NCBI GenBank assembly: GCA_030731685.1
Contig: JANQTO010000004.1
Span: 1-8,454, forward strand
From: Nonlabens sp.
GTDB lineage: Bacteria > Bacteroidota > Bacteroidia > Flavobacteriales > Flavobacteriaceae
DNA length: 8,454 bases
Direction of reading: 5' to 3'
The position numbers and the translations under genes are program-made. The number at the start of each line of letters is the position of its first letter. Positions within the stretch are counted from its first letter, which is position 1. The notes under the pieces were generated by a model that did no database searches, was not told where the DNA came from, and saw nothing but the letters and a program-made list of their open reading frames with translations. Positions 6,041-8,454 of this stretch are shown piece by piece.

Positions 6041-6675
6041 TGTCTCAATTTTTGTATGAATGTTTTAACACTATCTATATCTTTTAAACCTGGAGCAGTT
6101 TCAAACTTAGAATTAATATCTATGCCCATAAATGCTTCGTGTTTAATACTTTTAATTGCAGGTGCATCTTGCGCCGTTATGCCGCCACTTAATAAAAAGG
6201 GAACCTTACCCGTATAGTTGTCGAGTAGTTGCCAGTTAAATTTCGTGCCGCTACCGCCATAATTTTCAGTTGCTGTGTCAAAAAGAAAAAACAGCTTTCC
6301 AGGATAAGCTTCTGCTAGAATTTCCCAGTCTTTTAAAATCGTAAAATCAAATGATTCCTGGATTTGAAATGCTTTAAAAATTTTCAGGTCTAGTTCTAAT
6401 AACGCTTTCGCGAAAGCGGAATCCTCATCACCATGCAACTGTATAATGTCTAATTGCATCGGGATAATATCCTGCAAGATTTGCTCAAAAGTCGCATTTA
6501 CATAAACGCCTACGGTACCTTTGTTCATCGTTAATTTACCAACCGTATTTGCCTGATTATCGTCTACAAATCGCTTGGATTTAGGGTAGCGTATCAACCC
6601 CATAAAGTCGATGTCCAGTTCTTGTAATGCTTCAATATTTGCAGACTCGCGCATACCGCATACCTTTATAATCAT
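6037..6675 (-). CDS. trpF: Phosphoribosylanthranilate isomerase
   Basis: This enzyme catalyses the Amadori rearrangement of phosphoribosylanthranilate to CdRP. It is a single-domain TIM barrel of 212 residues, not fused to trpC. The start MIIKVCGMR carries the catalytic Cys at residue 6; the catalytic Asp is D133 in LFDTAT, followed by [16 protein letters not shown] and GIDINSKFE form the phosphate-binding end. The segment [14 protein letters not shown] replaces the common FIFYxKSPR with LIRY and SKR, a small deviation near the second strand. It overlaps trpC and trpB by four bases each (ATGA). Residues 87-91 (AFAKA) are encoded by a copy of the 16-nt palindrome also found in hisD and trpD. 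Confidence 0.96.
   Translation of the reverse strand: MIIKVCGMRESANIEALQELDIDFMGLIRYPKSKRFVDDNQANTVGKLTMNKGTVGVYVNATFEQILQDIIPMQLDIIQLHGDEDSAFAKALLELDLKIFKAFQIQESFDFTILKDWEILAEAYPGKLFFLFDTATENYGGSGTKFNWQLLDNYTGKVPFLLSGGITAQDAPAIKSIKHEAFMGIDINSKFETAPGLKDIDSVKTFIQKLRQ
6403..6418. repeat. Palindrome CGCTTTCGCGAAAGCG, copy 2 (in trpF)
   Basis: This is an exact copy of the 16-nt core. It is read in a different phase from the hisD copy: GCT TTC GCG AAA GCG gives AFAKA (residues 87-91). On the coding strand the sequence before it is ATTC, so one arm extends to ATTCCGCTTTCG while the other arm is not matched. That half resembles the ends of the hairpin at 587-606. Confidence 0.9.
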
Positions 6676-7475
6676 GAGTTTATGGCTTTAATAAAAGATG
6701 CACATGCCGCACCTGGTTGGTTTGTTTTCATGAAATGCTCGCCTATTAAAAAACCAGTATAACCTGTATTTCTTAAACTTTTAACCGTTTCTGGGTCGTT
6801 CAGACCGCTTTCACTTATAGCAATGACGCCAGCGGGGAAGTGAGGCAACAGGTTTACACTATTTGCGACATCAGTTTTAAAGCGTTTTAAATCTCTATTG
6901 TTCACACCTATCGCATATTTTGCTGGGTTAAATGGCTCAGTTACCTTTTTTACACGTTCAAGCTCTTCTAAGTCGTGAACCTCAAAGAGTATTTCTAGTC
7001 CTAAGTTTAATGCTTCTAGAGATAGTGTGTATAATTCTTCGTCATTTAAACAAGCTGCAATAAGCAAAATGAGGTCTGCGCCGTATGCCTTTGCCTCGTG
7101 CACTTGATAGAGGTCTATCATAAAATCTTTGCGTAGAACGGGTATGTTTACTGCTGCTCGTGTCTCGAGTAAATCTTGTAAGTCACCACCAAAAAATGGC
7201 TCGTCAGTCAGGCAACTTATAGCGCTAGCGCCGGCATTTTCATAACCTGTGACTACATCTTTAAGGCTAGCTGGACAATTAAAACTTCCTTTACTGGGAC
7301 TTTGTCTTTTATGCTCGGCTATGATGCCGCTGCCAGTGCTCAAGCTGTTTGTAAAAGAAATGGTTTTACGGTTGTAAAAAGGCATTTCTCTTAATGTAGC
7401 AAGTGGTACTTTTAACTTTCTGTCTACCAAGTCTTTTGCGGTACGGTCTGTTATTTTTTTAAGGATATCGTCCAT
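6672..7475 (-). CDS. trpC: Indole-3-glycerol-phosphate synthase
   Basis: This enzyme closes the indole ring by decarboxylating cyclisation of CdRP. From the ATG at 7475 it has 267 residues (MDDILKKITDRTAKDL), matching the family length. The frame is open upstream to an earlier ATG at 7532, but the 19 extra residues (MGRHYKASKNYEHCKHKYN) lie inside trpD, are unlike the family, and are rejected. Marks: IIAEHKRQSPSKG with catalytic K56, E54 and the phosphate-binding SPSKG; VLRKDFMID with catalytic K116; LFEVHD with E165; GVNNRDL with N192; SESG at 221-224; GFLIGEHFM near 241-249. It starts one base after the trpD stop (TAACATG) and overlaps trpF by four bases. It is a monofunctional TrpC, not fused to TrpF. 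Confidence 0.97.
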   Translation of the reverse strand: MDDILKKITDRTAKDLVDRKLKVPLATLREMPFYNRKTISFTNSLSTGSGIIAEHKRQSPSKGSFNCPASLKDVVTGYENAGASAISCLTDEPFFGGDLQDLLETRAAVNIPVLRKDFMIDLYQVHEAKAYGADLILLIAACLNDEELYTLSLEALNLGLEILFEVHDLEELERVKKVTEPFNPAKYAIGVNNRDLKRFKTDVANSVNLLPHFPAGVIAISESGLNDPETVKSLRNTGYTGFLIGEHFMKTNQPGAACASFIKAINS

Positions 7476-7476
7476 G

Positions 7477-8454
7477 TTATACTTGTGTTTGCAGTGCTCG
7501 TAATTTTTTGAAGCTTTGTAATGCCTTCCCACTTTCTAGAGATTCACGTGCTATAAGCACTGCATCTTTAATGCTGGTTTCCCTAGCTACGGAAATGGCT
7601 GTAGCAGCGTTTGCTATGACCACATCGTGTTGTGTGGTAGTCGCTTTATATTCTAAAACATTCATAAAAATAGTTGCAGCTTCTTGTATGGTGCTGCCGC
7701 CATAAATGGCTTTTTGGTTCAGTAATTCCATGTTAAAATGCTCTGGCTGCAAGTCGGCAACACCAGTATTTGTTGCAATACGTACTTTACCAGTGAGGCT
7801 TACCTCGTCGTAACCATCATGGGCATGGATAATGGCATATTTCTTACGTGGTTCTTCTTGAAATAAATACTCATAGTTACGGGCCAGTTGCAGGTTGAAC
7901 ACGCCTACACTTTGCAGTAATGGTTGTGCTGGATTTACCAAAGGTCCCAGCATGTTAAAAAAGGTTTTAACGCCCAGTTGTTTGCGTATGGGCGCAACAG
8001 CTTTCATCGCTGGGTGGAATAGGGGCGCGTGTAAAAAACATATACCAGTTTCTGATATTTGACGTGTAAGCAATTCTTTATCCTTTGTAAAAACAAATCC
8101 TAAATGTTCCATCACGTTGCTAGAACCGCTTACCGAACTCACACCGTAATTACCATGTTTTGCAACGTTCACGCCTGCGCCCGCCGTTACAAAACTGGCC
8201 AGGGTACTTATGTTAAACGTGTCTTTACCATCTCCACCAGTACCGCATAAATCGATTGGGTTGAATTCTCTAAGGTCTATAAGCTGTGCTTGTTCTAGCA
8301 TCGCATCTCTAAAACCGGCAAGCTCATCTACAGTTATACTGCGCATTCCATAAACAGTAAGAAAGGCTGCAATTTGAGCGTCATTTACAGAACCACTTGT
8401 GATAGCAGTAAGAATTTCTTTTGCTCGCTTTCGCGAAAGCGTACCATGTTCAAA
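7477..8454 (-). CDS. trpD: Anthranilate phosphoribosyltransferase, 5' end cut off by the window
   Basis: This enzyme joins anthranilate to PRPP to make phosphoribosylanthranilate. The frame is open from the window edge, giving 325 residues beginning FEHGTLSRKRAKEILTAITS. Family members usually start about 8-10 residues earlier, so only a few codons are missing. The ATG at 8346 (MRSITVDEL) is an internal methionine of the conserved helix, not the start. Marks: AQIAAFLTVYGMRSIT, the PRPP and diphosphate site GTGGDGKDTFNIS (about 71-83), KHGNYGVSSVSGSSNVMEHLG, FLHAPLFHPAMKAVAPIRKQLG, FFNMLGPLVNP, and HDGYDEVSLTG with the metal-site acidic pair. It is the first trp gene seen here; trpE and trpG would be expected upstream. 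Residues 6-10 (LSRKR, where relatives typically have LSREE) come from the third palindrome copy. Confidence 0.97.
   Translation of the reverse strand, partial: FEHGTLSRKRAKEILTAITSGSVNDAQIAAFLTVYGMRSITVDELAGFRDAMLEQAQLIDLREFNPIDLCGTGGDGKDTFNISTLASFVTAGAGVNVAKHGNYGVSSVSGSSNVMEHLGFVFTKDKELLTRQISETGICFLHAPLFHPAMKAVAPIRKQLGVKTFFNMLGPLVNPAQPLLQSVGVFNLQLARNYEYLFQEEPRKKYAIIHAHDGYDEVSLTGKVRIATNTGVADLQPEHFNMELLNQKAIYGGSTIQEAATIFMNVLEYKATTTQHDVVIANAATAISVARETSIKDAVLIARESLESGKALQSFKKLRALQTQV
8426..8441. repeat. Palindrome CGCTTTCGCGAAAGCG, copy 3 (in trpD)
   Basis: This is an exact copy of the 16-nt core near the 5' end of trpD. It is read in the same phase as in hisD: CTT TCG CGA AAG CG gives LSRKR. 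The flanks (CT on the plus-strand left, TA on the right) do not extend the palindrome. It lies in the N-terminal helical region of TrpD, where the family tolerates charged residues. Confidence 0.9.

Noticed and set aside
7476..7532. A longer trpC starting at the ATG at 7532
   Set aside because: The 19 extra residues lie inside trpD, do not resemble the family, and the ATG at 7475 gives the normal length one base after the trpD stop.

Overview
The window comes from a member of the Bacteroidota, most likely a marine Flavobacteriaceae. Four signs point there: low-to-moderate GC, two perfect TAnnTTTG (-7) promoter boxes, genes without clear Shine-Dalgarno sequences, and the flavobacterial style of the His and Trp enzymes. 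I cannot name the genus from sequence alone. Every gene I support reads on the minus strand, so transcription runs from high to low coordinates.

Read in that direction, the window opens with the distal part of a tryptophan operon: trpD (5' end cut by the window edge), trpC, trpF, trpB, trpA. The first three junctions are very tight (1-nt gap, then two 4-nt ATGA overlaps); trpB and trpA are 38 nt apart. These genes convert anthranilate to tryptophan. Next comes a two-gene type II toxin-antitoxin module of the Xre/MbcA/ParS-RES family. It has its own TAnnTTTG box and a short inverted repeat that looks like an autoregulatory operator. After that lies a histidine operon: a promoter box, a 16-codon leader peptide with four His codons, a transcription attenuator, hisG, hisD and the first 191 codons of hisC (cut by the other window edge).

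The main non-gene signals are these. (1) A complete his attenuator can be read base by base: a near-leaderless leader peptide, an antiterminator segment in its last codons, and a 12-bp terminator hairpin. (2) A 16-nt palindrome, CGCTTTCGCGAAAGCG, occurs three times, each time inside a conserved biosynthetic gene (hisD, trpF, trpD), where it is translated in two different reading frames without breaking the gene. (3) A 7-bp tandem repeat sits inside hisC. (4) A hairpin between hisD and hisC has the same outer bases as one of the palindromes. I see no CRISPR array, insertion sequence, tRNA or rRNA. Apart from the repeat family and the gene linkage, the window is conventional amino-acid biosynthesis. 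I do not see an undescribed multigene system.
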